From assembly GCF_000282975.1 (NCBI RefSeq), contig NZ_ALJC01000006.1, positions 95,756-159,755 of the forward strand: a stretch of DNA of 64,000 nt, given 5' to 3'. Positions 34,864 through 44,302 of this stretch are shown one piece after another. The notes beneath the pieces were generated by a model. The model worked only from the letters and a program-made list of their open reading frames with translations, was not told the DNA's origin and made no database searches. A program made the translations under genes and the position numbers. This DNA comes from Pseudomonas psychrophila HA-4 (GTDB lineage Bacteria; Pseudomonadota; Gammaproteobacteria; Pseudomonadales; Pseudomonadaceae). Position 1 is the first letter of the stretch. Each line of letters opens with the position of its first letter.

Positions 34864-35226
34864 ATGCCTAAGTCGCTATTGATTATCAGCCGTCAGGCTC
34901 CTTGGTCTGGCCCAAATGCAAAAGAAGCGTTAGACATTGTGCTGGCGGGCGGCGCGTATGATTTGCCGATCGGCCTAATGTTTATGGACGACGGCGTGTT
35001 TCAGCTTGCGCCAAAACAAAACGCCACCGCACTTCAACAAAAGAACCTCATGGCCAATCTACAAGCCTTATCGTTATTTGGGGTGGATGATGTATATGCC
35101 TGCCACCACAGTTTGGCCGAGCGTGGGATTTCGCCCACAAGCCTGGCAGTCGATGACGTACAAGCATTGTCAGCAGATGAAGTACGCATCCTTATTGACC
35201 GTTTTGATCAAGTGATTACCCTCTGA
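34864..35226 (+). CDS. tusC: Sulfurtransferase complex subunit TusC
   Basis: 120 residues, DsrF-like. Contains SLLIISRQAPWSGPNAKEAL and MFMDDGVFQL. Structural partner in the TusBCD complex. Its stop overlaps the tusB start as TGATG. Confidence 0.92.
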   Translation: MPKSLLIISRQAPWSGPNAKEALDIVLAGGAYDLPIGLMFMDDGVFQLAPKQNATALQQKNLMANLQALSLFGVDDVYACHHSLAERGISPTSLAVDDVQALSADEVRILIDRFDQVITL

Positions 35227-35525
35227 TGTCGACCCTACACGTCCTGAGCCATTCGCCCTTTTCAGACACGCGTCTAGGCAGTTGCTTACGCATACTGGGC
35301 ACTGATGATGCGCTGTTGCTCTGCGGCGATGCGGTCTACGCGTTGCAGCCTCATAGCAGCATCCTTAAAACCCTTGAGGCAAAGAGCGACACACTCAAGC
35401 TCTTTGTCCTCGAAGAGGACCTGCTAGCGCGCAATCTTGAATGCCTGCCATGGGCAACCTGTGTTGACTATCCACGTTTCGTCGAGCTGTCGATTCACTA
35501 TGACAAGGTCAACAGCTGGCTATGA
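35226..35525 (+). CDS. tusB: Sulfurtransferase complex subunit TusB
   Basis: 99 residues, DsrH-like: MSTLHVLSHSPFSDTRLGSC at the start and CVDYPRFVELSIHYDKVNSW at the end. Third member of the TusBCD sulfur relay. Overlaps tusE by four bases (ATGA). Confidence 0.92.
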   Translation: MSTLHVLSHSPFSDTRLGSCLRILGTDDALLLCGDAVYALQPHSSILKTLEAKSDTLKLFVLEEDLLARNLECLPWATCVDYPRFVELSIHYDKVNSWL

Positions 35526-35857
35526 ATACGCTCCCCCTCGACGGTAAAAACATAGCGCTGGATAAAGACGGCTATTTGCTCGACCTCAATGATTGGTCTG
35601 CCGAGGTTGCTGAAGCCCTGGCAGCGCAGTCACACATTGAGTTAAGCCCCGATCATTGGGAGATCCTTGAACTGTTGCGCAGTTTTTATCAGGAGTTCGA
35701 GCTGTCGCCGGCTACGCGCCCACTGATCAAGTACACCGCGCTCAAGTTGGGCCCCGAGAAAGGCAACAGCCTGCATCTCAACCGTCTGTTCAATGGCACT
35801 CCCGCCAAACTCGCCGCCAAACTGGCGGGCCTGCCAAAGCCAACCAATTGCCTATGA
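35522..35857 (+). CDS. tusE: Sulfurtransferase TusE (DsrC-like)
   Basis: 111 residues. Accepts sulfur from TusBCD and hands it to MnmA. Conserved HWEILELLRSFYQEFELSPATR and a C-terminal flexible arm ending PTNCL, where the penultimate Cys carries the persulfide. Overlaps the ybiB-like gene by ATGA. Confidence 0.93.
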   Translation: MNTLPLDGKNIALDKDGYLLDLNDWSAEVAEALAAQSHIELSPDHWEILELLRSFYQEFELSPATRPLIKYTALKLGPEKGNSLHLNRLFNGTPAKLAAKLAGLPKPTNCL

Positions 35858-36855
35858 ATATTGCGTCTCCATTGACCCTAGAAACACCGGCTGAACACCC
35901 TTTCGCGCAGTTCGTGCGTATTTTGGGCAAGGGCAAACGTGGCGCCCGCAACTTGACCCGCGTAGAAGCCCGTGAAGCGATGGGCATGCTGCTCGACGAA
36001 AAGGCTGAGGATACGCAACTGGGTGCGTTCCTGATGTTGCTACGGCATAAGGAAGAAAGCCCCGAGGAATTGGCAGGCTTCACCGAGGCAGTGCGTGAAC
36101 GTCTGACAGCGCCTAAGATCAGCGTCGACATTGACTGGCCAACGTACGCGGGTAAAAAGCGCCACTTGCCTTGGTATTTGCTGGCCGCCAAATGCCTTGC
36201 GCAAAATGGTGTACGCATTTTGATGCATGGGGGTGGAGCCCACACGGCTGGGCGACTCTACAGCGAGCAGTTGCTGGGCGAGTTAGCTATCCCGTTGTGC
36301 CGCGACTGGCAAAGCGTTGACGCCGCGCTAGACGCCGGCAATCTGGCATTCATTCCACTGCAGGATTGGGCTCCCCAATTGCAGCGCATGATTGATCTGC
36401 GCAACACCCTTGGTCTGCGCTCGCCGATTCACTCATTAGCCCGCATCCTGAACCCCCTCGGCGCGCGCTGCGGCCTGCAAAGTATCTTCCACCCTGGGTA
36501 CCAGAGCGTACACCGTGAAGCCAGTGGTTTGCTGGGCGACACCAGCATCGTGGTCAAAGGCGATGGCGGCGAAATCGAAATTAACCCCGACGCAGCCAGC
36601 CATCTGTATGGCACGACGGCAGGCGTCAGTTGGGACGAAGAGTGGCCTGCTCTGTCGGCTCAGCGCCATGTGAAGCCTGCGTCACTTGAGCCCGAACACC
36701 TCAAAGCGCTGTGGCGAGGCGAAGTCGAAGACAGCTACCCGCAACTGGCGTTGCTCTCGACCATGGCCCTAGCGTTACGCGGGCTGGGCACGCCGCGTGA
36801 GCAAGCGTTCGAATTGGCTCAGTGTTATTGGGACAATCGCAACAAATCGATTTAA
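35854..36855 (+). CDS. ybiB: YbiB/TrpD2-family glycosyl transferase-like protein
   Basis: 333 residues resembling anthranilate phosphoribosyltransferase but of the TrpD2/YbiB branch, which in E. coli binds nucleic acid and is linked to stress responses rather than tryptophan. Seen: ARNLTRVEAREAMGMLLDEK at the N terminus, RILMHGGGAHTAGR where TrpD has the GTGGD loop, and GDGGEIEINPD. The ATG at 35854 overlaps the tusE stop; a TTG two codons earlier is unlikely. Confidence 0.85.
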   Translation: MNIASPLTLETPAEHPFAQFVRILGKGKRGARNLTRVEAREAMGMLLDEKAEDTQLGAFLMLLRHKEESPEELAGFTEAVRERLTAPKISVDIDWPTYAGKKRHLPWYLLAAKCLAQNGVRILMHGGGAHTAGRLYSEQLLGELAIPLCRDWQSVDAALDAGNLAFIPLQDWAPQLQRMIDLRNTLGLRSPIHSLARILNPLGARCGLQSIFHPGYQSVHREASGLLGDTSIVVKGDGGEIEINPDAASHLYGTTAGVSWDEEWPALSAQRHVKPASLEPEHLKALWRGEVEDSYPQLALLSTMALALRGLGTPREQAFELAQCYWDNRNKSI

Positions 36856-36943
36856 TCGATCGTTAAAGCCCACGTTTTGCGCTATTCCTTCGAACTCAGG
36901 CCTTTAGACTGGACTCCAAAGCAAAACGACCAAGGAGCACTCT

Positions 36944-37939
36944 ATGGGCCTGTTGATTGATGGACGCTGGCATGATCAGTGGTATGAAAGCAAAGACGGC
37001 AGTTTCCAGCGCGAGCAGGCACAGCGGCGCAACTGGGTAACTGTCGACGGCTCGCCCGGCCCAACGGGTACAGGCGGTTTTGCAGCACAAGCAGGTCGCT
37101 ACCACTTGTATGTGTCTCTCGCCTGCCCGTGGGCCCACCGCACCTTGATCACTCGCCAACTCAAAGGCCTCGAATCGCTGATCGACGTTTCAGTGGTCAG
37201 TTGGTTAATGCTGGAAAATGGCTGGACCTTCGACCAAGCCTTTGGCTCAACAGGTGACCGCCTGGACGACCTGAGCTTTCTGCACCAGCGTTACACGTTG
37301 GACACACCCGACTACACCGGTCGCGTCACCGTTCCCGTGCTTTGGGACACGCAACGCCAGTGCATAGTCAGCAACGAGTCCGCCGACATCATTCGTATGT
37401 TCAATAGTGCTTTCAATGAGCTGAGCGGCAATACGCTGGACATGTATCCCCTGACACTGACAGCAGAAGTCGATCGCTGGAATGACAGTATTTACCCAGC
37501 ACTGAATAACGGGGTCTATCGCGCCGGATTTGCCACGTCGCAGTCTGCCTATGAGCAAGCATTTACGGATGTATTCAGTGAACTGGGACGTATAGAGGCT
37601 CACCTCACACAGCATCGCTACCTTGCTGGCGAGTACCTGACCGAATCCGATGTACGACTATTCACAACGTTGATTCGTTTTGATGCGGTGTACTACAGCC
37701 ACTTCAAATGCAATGAGCGCCGTATCGCCGACTTTCCAAACCTTTCCAACTGGTTGCGTGAGCTTTACCAGTGGCCGGGTATAGCCCAAACGGTGGACTT
37801 TACCCACATCAAAGGCCACTACTACGCCAGTCACCGCACGATCAACCCGACAGGCATCATCCCAAAAGGTCCGGCTCAGGACTTCACCACATCCCATGAT
37901 CGTGCCCGGCTGGCTGGCAGCGGCATCTGGCAACAGTAA
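36944..37939 (+). CDS. yqjG: Glutathionyl-hydroquinone reductase (YqjG-type GST)
   Basis: 331 residues, Xi-class glutathione transferase. The active-site Cys is in SLACPWAHRTLITRQL. This cysteine reduces glutathionyl-hydroquinones using glutathione. The characteristic YQWPGIAQTVDFTHIKGHYY and the C-terminal NPTGIIPKGP are present. AGGAG precedes the ATG by seven bases. Cytoplasmic, monocistronic. Confidence 0.92.
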   Translation: MGLLIDGRWHDQWYESKDGSFQREQAQRRNWVTVDGSPGPTGTGGFAAQAGRYHLYVSLACPWAHRTLITRQLKGLESLIDVSVVSWLMLENGWTFDQAFGSTGDRLDDLSFLHQRYTLDTPDYTGRVTVPVLWDTQRQCIVSNESADIIRMFNSAFNELSGNTLDMYPLTLTAEVDRWNDSIYPALNNGVYRAGFATSQSAYEQAFTDVFSELGRIEAHLTQHRYLAGEYLTESDVRLFTTLIRFDAVYYSHFKCNERRIADFPNLSNWLRELYQWPGIAQTVDFTHIKGHYYASHRTINPTGIIPKGPAQDFTTSHDRARLAGSGIWQQ

Positions 37940-38035
37940 CGACACGGATAAAATCAGTACGGGTACGAAGCTGCAGGACTAGCCGCACGCGCGCTAGGCC
38001 AGTAGCATCGCCCGCACTGTTTACGAGAGTTTCCC

Positions 38036-38263
38036 ATGCTAATTCCTTACGACCAGCTTGAACCTGACACCCTCACCCGACTGATTGAAGACTTCGTCAG
38101 TCGCGATGGCACCGACAACGGCGATGACACGCCTCAAGAAGCGCGCGTCCTGCGGGTTCGCCAAGCCCTGAGCAAAGGGCAGGCCGTTATATTCTTCGAC
38201 GCTGAAAGCCAGCAATGCCAGTTGATGCCCAAACACGCAGTGCCAAAAGAATTATTTGATTAA
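38036..38263 (+). CDS. YheU family protein
   Basis: 75-residue acidic protein: MLIPYDQLEPDTLTRLIEDF, then GTDNGD and VLRVRQALSKGQAVIFFD. This is the UPF0270/YheU pattern. Function unknown. Its TAA overlaps the stop of the convergent csrA-type gene. Confidence 0.9.
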   Translation: MLIPYDQLEPDTLTRLIEDFVSRDGTDNGDDTPQEARVLRVRQALSKGQAVIFFDAESQQCQLMPKHAVPKELFD

Positions 38264-38463
38264 CGCTTAACAAGGGGCCCGATAGTCAAGTGTCCAGGGT
38301 CCTGGTTTTTTATCCGCTCATAAATTTCAGCCCGGTGAACACTGATATTCTTCGGGGCTTCAATCCCCAATCGAACATGGCTGCCATTTACGCCAATTAC
38401 ACTCACGGTAATGTCTTCGCCAATTGAAAAGTGTTCGCCTAATGCGCGCGTCAATATCTGCAT
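38260..38463 (-). CDS. csrA: CsrA/RsmA-family RNA-binding regulator (variant)
   Basis: 67 residues, dimeric translational repressor fold. MQILTRALGEHFSIGEDITV and APKNISVHRAEIYERI, with the RNA-contact Arg in VHR kept and Arg5 in LTR. The second residue is Gln where most have Leu (MLILTR), and the tail QDPGHLTIGPLVKR is long and unusual, so this looks like a secondary (RsmN/CsrA3-like) paralogue. GAGG precedes the ATG at 38461-38463. Convergent with yheU, sharing the stop region. Confidence 0.85.
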   Translation of the reverse strand: MQILTRALGEHFSIGEDITVSVIGVNGSHVRLGIEAPKNISVHRAEIYERIKNQDPGHLTIGPLVKR

Positions 38464-38638
38464 GGCTCTCATCCTCTGGGGTAGGTGACCTCAGAGACTG
38501 AACCGCGCAAAACGGTACTTCAATCCCTACAAAACAATTCAGCCATGACCTACATGTTTGGATCTGAAGTCCTACAGGCAATGATTAAAAATCCTACACA
38601 TCGGCTGCCAGATACGCGTATTCAAAGGGAAAAATCTG

Positions 38639-38971
38639 TCATGGCGTTGAAAAACGCGGCCCTAACAAAATAATCGTTGCGCCAATCACACACAGCCCGA
38701 GCCCAATCCAGTCAGAACCCAGCGGCCGAATACGCTCTACAACCGCCAGCCAAGCGATGGACGTCACGATGTAAATGCCGCCATAGGCCGCATACGCTCG
38801 CCCTGCATACGCCGCTTCAATCTTGGTCAAGAGCAAGGCAAATACTGCGAGGCTCAAGACGGCGGGTACTATCCACCACGCACTATTGCCTTGACGTAAC
38901 CACATCCAGAACCCGTAACACCCAGCGATCTCAAACAGTGCCGCCAAAAAAAACCAAACATAATTAAGCAT
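38639..38971 (-). CDS. ynfA: YnfA family (UPF0060) membrane protein
   Basis: 110 residues with four TM helices: [20 protein letters not shown], then [20 protein letters not shown], then [20 protein letters not shown] and a last helix ending LLGPRFSTP. Belongs to the small-multidrug-resistance-like superfamily, and some members export drugs or cations. Single gene. Confidence 0.9.
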   Translation of the reverse strand: MLNYVWFFLAALFEIAGCYGFWMWLRQGNSAWWIVPAVLSLAVFALLLTKIEAAYAGRAYAAYGGIYIVTSIAWLAVVERIRPLGSDWIGLGLCVIGATIILLGPRFSTP

Positions 38972-39162
38972 GCGGTACGTCCTTCAATAGGCAAGCGCAA
39001 CCCTACCCGCGCACTAGTTACCAGGCAAGGTCCAACTATTGGGTTAATAAAAAATGAATTTTTTGTGCACTGAACAAGTCGGACTTTATAAGCGCGCACC
39101 GACCGTGATTAAAACACCACTGAACGCTGCGCATTCTGGAATAACTCAATAAGGAAATAGTC

Positions 39163-39315
39163 ATGACCCTGATTCTTCTGATCATCCTGATCTTGCTGCT
39201 AGTGGGTGGACTGCCCGTGTTTCCTCACTCAAAAAGCTGGGGTTATGGCCCGTCCGGCATTATCGGCACCGTACTGGTTGTGCTGTTGATATTGGTCCTA
39301 CTCGGCAAAATCTAG
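39163..39315 (+). CDS. DUF3309 family small membrane protein
   Basis: 50-residue protein of two TM segments: an N-terminal LILLIILILLLVGGLP and a C-terminal IIGTVLVVLLILVLLGKI, with WGYGPSG between. Typical DUF3309. AAGGA lies eight bases before the ATG at 39163. Function unknown. Confidence 0.85.
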   Translation: MTLILLIILILLLVGGLPVFPHSKSWGYGPSGIIGTVLVVLLILVLLGKI

Positions 39316-39340
39316 CGCTGCGGGGTTTTATTGCCCAGCA

Positions 39341-39372
39341 ATAAAAAAGAGACCCTAAGGTCTCTTTTTTAT
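39341..39372. terminator. Bidirectional intrinsic terminator
   Basis: Perfect 14-bp stem from ATAAAAAAGAGACC with loop CTAA and T-runs on both strands. Ends the DUF3309 gene and the convergent LTA-synthase-like gene. Confidence 0.93.
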
Positions 39373-39383
39373 TGAACGACTAC

Positions 39384-41468
39384 TTATTTTGGATCGGCGA
39401 CACCCGCTGTGTTATCCAGCAAGCTTTTGGTCGCCGTCTGCAAGAAGGCTTCAAGCCGCTTTTTAAGCTCCGCTTCGTCAGGCGAATCGGTCACAACTTT
39501 AGCTGCAGGATTAGCACCCAAGTTGTATTGCCAAACCTTGGCAGGCATATCTTTAGGCTGAACCAACAGATGATCGCCATTGATGATGGCCACCGTCTGA
39601 TCATTACCCGATGGTTTGATCACGCCTGTGCCCTTATCACCTTCCGGTAAGTTCAGCAGGTCACGCCCCCAGCATTGCTGACGGAACTCGCCACCCAGAC
39701 GACCCATGATGGTCGGGACAACGTCGATCTGAGTGCCCACAGTGTCAACCCGTGCGCCAAACTTTTCTTGGATGCCCGGCCCGATCAGCAGCAACGGAAC
39801 GTTAAAGCGTCCAAGGTCCATCTCAGAGATCTGTTGCTCGTTCCCAAACCCGTGGTCACCAACCACCACAAACAAGGTTTCCTTGAAATACGGTTCTTTA
39901 CGGGCTTTCTCGAAGAACTGGCCCAATGCCCAGTCCGAATAACGCATCGCCGTCAAATGCTCGTTCAACGACCCACGATCGGTCACCGGCTCAACCGGCA
40001 ACGGGGTCGGCAGGGCGTACGGTGTGTGGTTGGACAGGGTTTGCAGCAACGCATAGAACGGCTCTTTGCCTTCGCGCTTCTTCAACTCTTCGAGGCCACG
40101 ATTGAACATGTCTTGGTCGGACACGCCCCACGTAGGATCGGAGAACACCGGATTCACGAAATCGTTACGACCAACAAAGTTAGTCATGCCCTGGTTGCTG
40201 AAGAAACCGGACTGGTTGTCCCAGGCAAAATCACCGTTATACACATACACGTCGTCAAACTTGCGCGCACTCAGCAGTTCCGGCAGACCGGACAGCTTGT
40301 GGCTGCCTTCCGGGGTTTGCATCAGGTATTCAAAACCTGGCAAGTTCGGGAAGCACGCCATGGTGGCGAACATGCCCTGGTGGGTATGCGTGCCGTTGGA
40401 GAAGAAGCGCTCAAACAACAGGCCTTCTTTAGACAGGTTGTCGAAGTAGGGAGTGACATTACCCGGACGACCCAGCGCACCCACCGAATGACCGGCAAAG
40501 CTTTCCATCAGGATGACGACAACGTTTTTGATCGGCAGGGTTTTTTCCGCCGACGGCGTCGTATCACGACGCACAGCTGCGGTGTCCGGATCGACCAATT
40601 TGTCGTTCTCGGTCAACAGCATGTCGCGCACCACCTGTTGAGCCTCAGGCTGTTGCAGTGTGGCTTTCCAGATATTGCTGCGCTCGTCAGAAAAACGGCT
40701 TTTCGCCGCTGCAATCAACGACAAGGAACCATTGAGCCCCAACTGGTTAGCGAAGTTGGAGTCGGTTGTGTAGGCATCACCCCAACGCAGCGGAGGACCT
40801 TGGCGCAGCGTGCCGCGAGCTGCGACCACACACACCAGCAACACCACCACAAACACCACCGTGCGCGTATACCACGGTGCTACAGCGCCTTTAGTGCCCG
40901 ATGCTGCAACTGCCGCAGTTGTCTGCGAGCGCGTCAAGCGATCTACACCTTTGAAGGCAAAATACAGAATGATCGTGCCCACGGCCCACGCCAGCAGATA
41001 ACGCACAACCGGGAAGCCGTACCAGAGCATGCTCATGACGGTTTTCGGGTCTTCATTCACATACTGGAAGACCAACCCGTTGAGGCGCTGGTGAAACTCA
41101 CGGTAGAAGTCCATTTCCATCAGGCCCAAAAACAGCGCCAGACTAGAAGCGGCTGTCAGCCAAAAGCGCATGACACCACGCCACTTCATGGCGTGTGCAC
41201 TGAGCAGCGCCAGCAGTAAAGGAATACTGAGATAAACCACGATGCGCAGGTCAAAGCGCAGGCCGTTGGCAAATGCTTCAAGGAATGTCGAGGCCGGGGT
41301 ATCGAGGATCATTTCCCGGTTGTAAACCAGCAATGCCACCCGCAACAGGGTAAACATCAGCATCATGATCAAGGCACTGAGCAGCGTAAACGCCAGATGC
41401 GATTTGACGGTCGGTTGCAACAGGCGCGAGGCAGCGTTCTGTTGTCTTAGGGCGTCCGGGTTTGCCAT
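39384..41468 (-). CDS. LTA synthase family sulfatase/phosphoethanolamine-type transferase
   Basis: 694 residues. Five N-terminal TM helices (about 25-180 plus one near 210) anchor a periplasmic sulfatase-fold domain of the LtaS family. Metal/nucleophile residues are visible in VVVILMESFAGHS (Glu), SNGTHTHQGMFATMACFPN (nucleophile Thr) and VVVGDHGFGNEQ (Asp-His). Probably transfers phosphoglycerol or similar groups to a periplasmic glycan or lipid (OpgB-like). Monocistronic with its own terminator. Confidence 0.87.
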   Translation of the reverse strand: MANPDALRQQNAASRLLQPTVKSHLAFTLLSALIMMLMFTLLRVALLVYNREMILDTPASTFLEAFANGLRFDLRIVVYLSIPLLLALLSAHAMKWRGVMRFWLTAASSLALFLGLMEMDFYREFHQRLNGLVFQYVNEDPKTVMSMLWYGFPVVRYLLAWAVGTIILYFAFKGVDRLTRSQTTAAVAASGTKGAVAPWYTRTVVFVVVLLVCVVAARGTLRQGPPLRWGDAYTTDSNFANQLGLNGSLSLIAAAKSRFSDERSNIWKATLQQPEAQQVVRDMLLTENDKLVDPDTAAVRRDTTPSAEKTLPIKNVVVILMESFAGHSVGALGRPGNVTPYFDNLSKEGLLFERFFSNGTHTHQGMFATMACFPNLPGFEYLMQTPEGSHKLSGLPELLSARKFDDVYVYNGDFAWDNQSGFFSNQGMTNFVGRNDFVNPVFSDPTWGVSDQDMFNRGLEELKKREGKEPFYALLQTLSNHTPYALPTPLPVEPVTDRGSLNEHLTAMRYSDWALGQFFEKARKEPYFKETLFVVVGDHGFGNEQQISEMDLGRFNVPLLLIGPGIQEKFGARVDTVGTQIDVVPTIMGRLGGEFRQQCWGRDLLNLPEGDKGTGVIKPSGNDQTVAIINGDHLLVQPKDMPAKVWQYNLGANPAAKVVTDSPDEAELKKRLEAFLQTATKSLLDNTAGVADPK

Positions 41469-41794
41469 GTCGTTGTAGGACCCATTGGTTCAAGTTGAAG
41501 TGGCTTTTCTGTACATGAGCAGCACCTGAGCTGGTGGGCACAAGTGCAAAGCTGTCATGCGCGGGCGGGCAAATGTTGCACGATCATCGGTGGTTTTCCA
41601 CTGATGCAGCACCATTAAATGCCCAAGGTTTGGCTCTGCATTTATCTGAAGGCTCAAGATATGTGCTTTTAAAAAAGCTGTAGAGCCGAAATTCTGCATG
41701 CAAATTGTCTTAAACAGCACGTGAAAATTTCGTGCACAGTATATTTTGAAACATAAGAAAGGGCCTTTCGGCCCTTTCTTATTGTTACGACATT
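41469..41794. other. Intergenic region between the LtaS-like gene and speE
   Basis: 326 bases. Contains the promoter region of the sulfatase gene and the speE terminator (separate entry). A small stem GCACG-N9-CGTGC lies at about 41718-41736. No supported gene. Confidence 0.45.
41753..41782 (-). terminator. Terminator of speE
   Basis: Perfect 13-bp stem ATAAGAAAGGGCC/GGCCCTTTCTTAT with loop TTTC. Sits 13 bases after the speE stop. Confidence 0.88.
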
Positions 41795-42685
41795 TTAGCT
41801 GTTGCTTGGCTTGCTGATAGCCTGCAATACGTATTGCGGCAAAGCAAACGCACCAATGTGTACGTCTGGATTGTAGTAACGGGTCACGATGCCACTGCCC
41901 GCGAAACGCTGACGCAAGGTTTCAAGTGGCAACTTACGGTACTCGCTATTCGTCGAACCCCAAGCAAACGTCATCGCGCCGCCGATGTAAGTTGGAACGG
42001 CCGCTTGATAGAAGTGCCAGTCGGCGAACAGGCTGCGCATACGCCCTGCGGTAGTTTGGACTTCTTCCAATTGCATGAACGGCGTTCCGTTCTGCGTCAC
42101 CAATACGCCGCCTTCGTTTAGGCAGCGGTGGCACGCTTGATAGAAGTTTTCAGAGAACAGCACTTCACCCGGACCAATTGGGTCGGTGGAGTCCGAAATG
42201 ATCACGTCGAATTTTTCTTCAGTGGTCGCGACAAAACGCATGCCGTCATCGATCACCAGGTTCAGGCGCGGATCGTCGTAGGCACCTTTGGAATGATTGG
42301 GCAGGAACTCTTTGCACATATCCACCACCGTGCCGTCAATCTCGACCATGGTGATGTGCTCAATGCCTGAGTGTTTGGTCACTTCACGCAACATGCCGCC
42401 GTCGCCACCGCCAATGATCAGCACACGCTTGACCGTGCCGTGAGCCAGAATCGGCACATGGGTCAGCATCTCGTGGTAGATGAACTCGTCCTTTTCCGTG
42501 GTCTGAATAACGCCATCCAATGCCATGACCCGGCCCATCACCGGGTTTTCGAAAATCACCAGATGCTGGTGCTCGGTGCGCACTTCGTGCAGCAGCTTGT
42601 CCACGCTAAAACGCTGGCCGTAACCTTCGTAAAGGGTTTCGAGATAGTTGTTTTCGAGAACGTCAGTTTTAAGCACTTTAGTCAT
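41795..42685 (-). CDS. speE: Spermidine synthase
   Basis: 296 residues; joins an aminopropyl group from decarboxylated SAM to putrescine. N-terminal beta domain [20 protein letters not shown], then the class-I fold with [32 protein letters not shown] and the polyamine-site [11 protein letters not shown]. Start ATG 42683-42685 behind GGGGA. Monocistronic. Confidence 0.93.
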   Translation of the reverse strand: MTKVLKTDVLENNYLETLYEGYGQRFSVDKLLHEVRTEHQHLVIFENPVMGRVMALDGVIQTTEKDEFIYHEMLTHVPILAHGTVKRVLIIGGGDGGMLREVTKHSGIEHITMVEIDGTVVDMCKEFLPNHSKGAYDDPRLNLVIDDGMRFVATTEEKFDVIISDSTDPIGPGEVLFSENFYQACHRCLNEGGVLVTQNGTPFMQLEEVQTTAGRMRSLFADWHFYQAAVPTYIGGAMTFAWGSTNSEYRKLPLETLRQRFAGSGIVTRYYNPDVHIGAFALPQYVLQAISKPSNS

Positions 42686-42890
42686 GGGAAGTCCCCTTGA
42701 ATGCTGGTGGCACGGACGGTCACCCGCCCATGATCGACAGCCAAACCGCAGACCGCTGTGGCGGTACACGTTTTGAACTGCCCAAGAAAGGCGCGCATTC
42801 TACGTCGAGGAGCATGACAGGTGGAACCTTGATGCAGACAAACTCAGCGGACGGTGACGATTAAGCCGTCACAGCCCGCTGATTGATGGC

Positions 42891-43082
42891 TTATATGCGG
42901 ACATTGCCTCGCGGTCCGGCAATGGCCCAGATGATCAGCCCCAGCACCGGCAAGAAGATAATCAACAGCACCCAAAGGATTTTCATCCCGGTTTCAGAGC
43001 CGCTTTTGAGCACATTGATAATGGCCCAGATATCCAGCGCCAAAATAATCAGACCAATCAGGCCGTTAAACGTCGAACCCAT
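42891..43082 (-). CDS. PLDc_N domain small membrane protein
   Basis: 63 residues: an N-terminal TM helix NGLIGLIILALDIWAIINVL, a short polar loop SGSETGMK, and a second TM ILWVLLIIFLPVLGLIIWAI, followed by AGPRGNVRI. This is the phospholipase-D-nuclease N-terminal anchor family as a stand-alone protein. GGGAG lies seven bases before the ATG. Function unknown. Confidence 0.82.
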   Translation of the reverse strand: MGSTFNGLIGLIILALDIWAIINVLKSGSETGMKILWVLLIIFLPVLGLIIWAIAGPRGNVRI

Positions 43083-43167
43083 GATGATGCTCCCGAGTGA
43101 GTGCGTGTTCACTTAGGATAGCCAGCCACAGCAAGGGTTCCGTTTTTTTATTGCAGGGCCGGCAGAA

Positions 43168-43698
43168 TCAAACGTGAACCGCTACTTTCAGCGCTTCCAA
43201 CGAAGGGGCTGCACTGATACCGACTTCAGCACACAACTCCAGCACGCGAGGGACGTCATTGCCATAGACCAACACCAGTTGAATCTCGTCGTCCAAAGGC
43301 TGGCTCAGGTTCATCAGTACGTAGCCACCGTTTTCAGGGTTCATGCTACCCATCTGGATCTGGATACGGTTAAGTGCGGTCAACGCTTCGGTTTTGGCCA
43401 GCTGTTTAGGCTTGATATTGAAGGCTACGCCCGGGCCAAACGAAGCGACGATCTGCGCAAACAGATCCATGTACGTGTCAGCCTGAAACAAGACAGTTTC
43501 CGGCAAGCTGCCGATGACCACCCACTCCCCCAGCGGAATAGGAAAGGTATCGTCGTAGTTGATGTCTGGGTTGGCAGCGAGAAAACCATCCTGATCGGCG
43601 TAAGCCCGAGCCGCTTCGTCAGCGATTTTTACGATTTCGTCGTCGCCCATGCACCCAGAGCTGATTTTGCTGATGAGTTCAACGAGAGTGTTTTTCAT
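43168..43698 (-). CDS. Uncharacterised conserved protein
   Basis: 176 residues, soluble and acidic, with no recognised domain. Helical N terminus (MKNTLVELISKISSGCMGDD), a middle region PLGEWVVIGSLPETVLFQAD and a C-terminal LDDEIQLVLVYGNDVPRVLE. Strand-helix alternation suggests an alpha/beta fold. Start ATG 43696-43698. Its stop leads on to the PLDc_N gene; the ankyrin gene lies upstream on the same strand with a 70-base gap. Confidence 0.65.
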   Translation of the reverse strand: MKNTLVELISKISSGCMGDDEIVKIADEAARAYADQDGFLAANPDINYDDTFPIPLGEWVVIGSLPETVLFQADTYMDLFAQIVASFGPGVAFNIKPKQLAKTEALTALNRIQIQMGSMNPENGGYVLMNLSQPLDDEIQLVLVYGNDVPRVLELCAEVGISAAPSLEALKVAVHV

Positions 43699-43768
43699 GG
43701 GCAGGCCTGTCACAAGGAAAATTGAGGGCGCGCAGGATATATCAATTGCGCGCCTCAAGGGCGTGCAA

Positions 43769-44302
43769 TCAGCCCAACAGCGTGTTCAACAACGCAATGC
43801 TGTCAGTGGCGCCCATGGTCTTGGCCGCATCCAACGCGGTAATGTCATTCGCATCTTTGGCTTTTGGATCGGCACCTTTGCTGATCAGGTACTCAATGAT
43901 CGCGGTACGGTTGAACATCGCCGCCATCATCAACGCGGTACGGCCGTCAAATGAGGCGCCTTCAACTTGCGCGCCCCCTTCGACCAAGGCCTGGACCATC
44001 GCCAGATCGCCCTTGAAGGCAGCACCGGCAATCGGGCTTTGACCATTGTCATTGCGAATTTCGGGGTCGGCGTCATGTTCGAGCAACACCTTAACGGCAT
44101 CGACATGCCCGTGATAACTGGCCAGCATCAACAAGGTATCGCCCTTGTGATTGCGCAAGTTAGGAGGCAAGCCTTTGCTCAGCAAAGCCGCCAGCATCGC
44201 CGCATCGCCTTCGCGAGCTTTATTGAACACCTGTTCGGCAAAGTCGGCCGCTTCCTCGGGGGTCATCTGGCGCTGTTGATTGGCTGGCTTGTCGTCTGAC
44301 AT
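43769..44302 (-). CDS. Ankyrin-repeat protein
   Basis: 177 residues with four ankyrin repeats (GDTLLMLASYHGHVDAVKVL, GQSPIAGAAFKGDLAMVQAL, GRTALMMAAMFNRTAIIEYL and a final ITALDAAKTMGATDSIALL) after a helical N-cap. Cytoplasmic adaptor; a similar Pseudomonas protein (AnkB) supports catalase function, but no catalase gene is here. GGAG precedes the ATG at 44300-44302. Confidence 0.88.
   Translation of the reverse strand: MSDDKPANQQRQMTPEEAADFAEQVFNKAREGDAAMLAALLSKGLPPNLRNHKGDTLLMLASYHGHVDAVKVLLEHDADPEIRNDNGQSPIAGAAFKGDLAMVQALVEGGAQVEGASFDGRTALMMAAMFNRTAIIEYLISKGADPKAKDANDITALDAAKTMGATDSIALLNTLLG

Noticed and set aside
38485..38673. 62-codon frame upstream of csrA
   Set aside because: Runs into the ynfA coding region, has no clear start signal and no recognisable family.
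39675..41219. 514-codon open frame on the plus strand antisense to the LTA-synthase-like gene
   Set aside because: Composition is His/Gln/Arg-rich as expected for a shadow of a high-GC gene; no domains, no ribosome site, and the minus-strand gene is clearly real.
42883..43116. Plus-strand frame opposite the PLDc_N gene
   Set aside because: The minus-strand reading has two clean TM helices and a good ribosome site; the plus frame has neither.
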